Below are positions 37,046 through 37,963 of a stretch of 37,963 nucleotides of DNA, one piece after another. The translations under genes and the position numbers were made by a program. The DNA is taken from NCBI GenBank assembly GCA_902826635.1, contig CADEFQ010000004.1:12287-50249 (forward strand). The letters are read 5' to 3'. Each line of letters begins with the position of its first letter. Within the stretch, counting starts at the first letter, position 1. This DNA comes from an uncultured Pseudomonadota bacterium (GTDB taxonomy: Bacteria > Pseudomonadota > Gammaproteobacteria > Steroidobacterales > Steroidobacteraceae). The notes under the pieces were generated by a model. The model saw only the letters and a list, made by a program, of their open reading frames with translations, made no database searches and was not told where the DNA came from.

Positions 37046-37963
37046 CTATCGATTCGTGCGGACGAGCAGCACGCGCCGATTCTGGCTGCGGCCTTCGGCC
37101 GTCGCGTTGTCGGCGACGGGCTGGCTTTCGCCGCGACCCACCGCTTCGAGACGGTCCGCCGGCACGCCCTTGTCGACCAGGTACTGGCGCACCGATTCGG
37201 CACGACGCTGCGACAGCTTCTGGTTGTAGGCGGCACTGCCGCGGTCGTCCGTGTGGCCTTCGACGGTACCGAACAGGCGCGCGTTGGTCTGCATCAGGCT
37301 CACGGCGCGATCGAGGTCCGGGAACGACTCGGGCTTGATGGTCGCCGAGTCGGTGTCGAAGAACACTTCGAGCCGCAGGCTGAATGAGCAGCCGACTTCG
37401 TCGACCTTGTCGCCGGCGGGCGTGTTCGGGCACTGGTCGATGCGATCGACCACGCCGTCACGGTCGCTGTCGAGCTCGCAGCCGTTCGCGTCGACTTTGG
37501 CGCCGGCGGGCGTGCCCGGGCACTTGTCGAGGCGGTCGACGACGCCATCGCCGTCGCTGTCGAGTTCGCACCCGTTCGCGTCGACCGCGGTGCCGGCCGG
37601 TGTACCAGGGCACTTGTCGAGGTTGTCGTTGACGCCATCGCCATCGGCGTCACCAACGACCGGCGGCGCGACGGGAGCCGGCGCCGCGACGGGCGCGCCC
37701 CAGTGGTACTGCAGGCCGATACCCGCAATCGTGTCGCTCAGATGGTCGCCGTTCGGCGGCTCGGTGCTTGCGGAGACGAGGCCGTAGATCTCGCCGCGCA
37801 GCGCAAGCGCCGTGCCGCGGGTTTCATTGCGGCTCAGGTTCGCGAGCACTCCCACGCCGTAAGCCAGGGCCCAGTTCGTCACGTCGGCGCCCGCGAGCGC
37901 TATCGGTGCATTCGAGTAGTGCGGATCGACGCGGCCCACGCCGAGCTTGAGGAACGGCGAGAT
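37046..37963 (-). CDS. OmpA-family outer-membrane protein with TSP3 repeats, 5' truncated
   Basis: The gene starts beyond the window's end; 305 C-terminal residues are visible. First comes the end of an OmpA-like beta-barrel (ISPFLKLGVGRVD..., then GIGLQYHWG), then a Pro/Ala linker, three thrombospondin-type-3 calcium-binding repeats of ~30 residues (DGDGVNDNLDKCPGTPAGT type) with paired cysteines, and a C-terminal OmpA peptidoglycan-binding domain (VFFDTDSATIK, VEGHTDDRGSAAYNQKLSQR, GRGESQPVADN). It anchors the outer membrane to peptidoglycan. The Asp-rich, cysteine-bearing repeats are next to a hydroxylase-sulfotransferase operon. A terminator separates it from that operon. Confidence 0.95.
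   Translation of the reverse strand: MSPFLKLGVGRVDPHYSNAPIALAGADVTNWALAYGVGVLANLSRNETRGTALALRGEIYGLVSASTEPPNGDHLSDTIAGIGLQYHWGAPVAAPAPVAPPVVGDADGDGVNDNLDKCPGTPAGTAVDANGCELDSDGDGVVDRLDKCPGTPAGAKVDANGCELDSDRDGVVDRIDQCPNTPAGDKVDEVGCSFSLRLEVFFDTDSATIKPESFPDLDRAVSLMQTNARLFGTVEGHTDDRGSAAYNQKLSQRRAESVRQYLVDKGVPADRLEAVGRGESQPVADNATAEGRSQNRRVLLVRTNR
37400..37640. repeat. 90-bp tandem repeats encoding TSP3 units
   Basis: Near-identical 90-bp units recur (for example CCGTTCGCGTCGAC at 37482 and 37572) and encode the ~30-residue calcium-binding repeats of the OmpA protein. The repeats are in frame and coding. Confidence 0.8.

Overview
The window is about 38 kb of high-GC, gene-dense chromosomal DNA from a Gram-negative bacterium. 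TonB-dependent receptors, an OmpA-type outer-membrane protein, a UrcA-family protein, a MATE pump and a sigma-54 two-component system together suggest a proteobacterium, probably a gammaproteobacterium near Steroidobacteraceae, Nevskiales or Lysobacterales. That placement is a judgement from protein style, not a search. I see no rRNA, tRNA, CRISPR array, integrase or insertion sequence.

Left part (1-13.3 kb). The window opens with the end of an MFS transporter, a UrcA-family exported protein, a small CPXCG zinc-ribbon-like protein, a LysR regulator and a 38-residue membrane microprotein with a strong ribosome binding site. A clear regulatory unit follows: dyad-symmetric sites, an IHF-like site and a near-consensus sigma-54 promoter drive a MacA/MacB-like ABC efflux operon (adaptor, ATPase, two FtsX-type permeases). 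The operon continues into an NtrC-type sigma-54 activator and an NtrY-like histidine kinase, so it probably controls itself. Next come an exported S9 peptidase, a DUF4230-like protein and, convergent with it, a coiled-coil protein built from 11-residue repeats.

Central and right part (13.4-37 kb). After a MATE pump comes an unusual island of about 22 kb. It holds two TonB-dependent receptors and a dense set of predicted protein-modification enzymes. Eight proteins or domains look like Fe(II)/2-oxoglutarate oxygenases: four TPR-aspartyl/asparaginyl beta-hydroxylases (ASPH) with the HxG...H two-histidine signature, two ASPH-like domains with a normal HxD...H triad, one PKHD/PiuC type and one prolyl-4-hydroxylase type. 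Five sulfotransferase domains accompany them. One gene fuses an ASPH-like domain to a sulfotransferase, and next to it the same pairing occurs as two ATGA-overlapping genes. Both receptors are followed directly by a sulfotransferase gene. A two-DTG retropepsin-like protein and a small exported protein sit in one hydroxylase operon.

How it may work together (inference). The island looks like a peptide/protein hydroxylation and sulfation system tied to TonB-dependent receptors. Targets could be the disulfide-rich extracellular loops of the receptors, the Asp-rich TSP3 repeats of the neighbouring OmpA protein, the small exported protein, or an imported peptide. The window closes with the 5'-truncated OmpA gene (minus strand) and its strong terminator.
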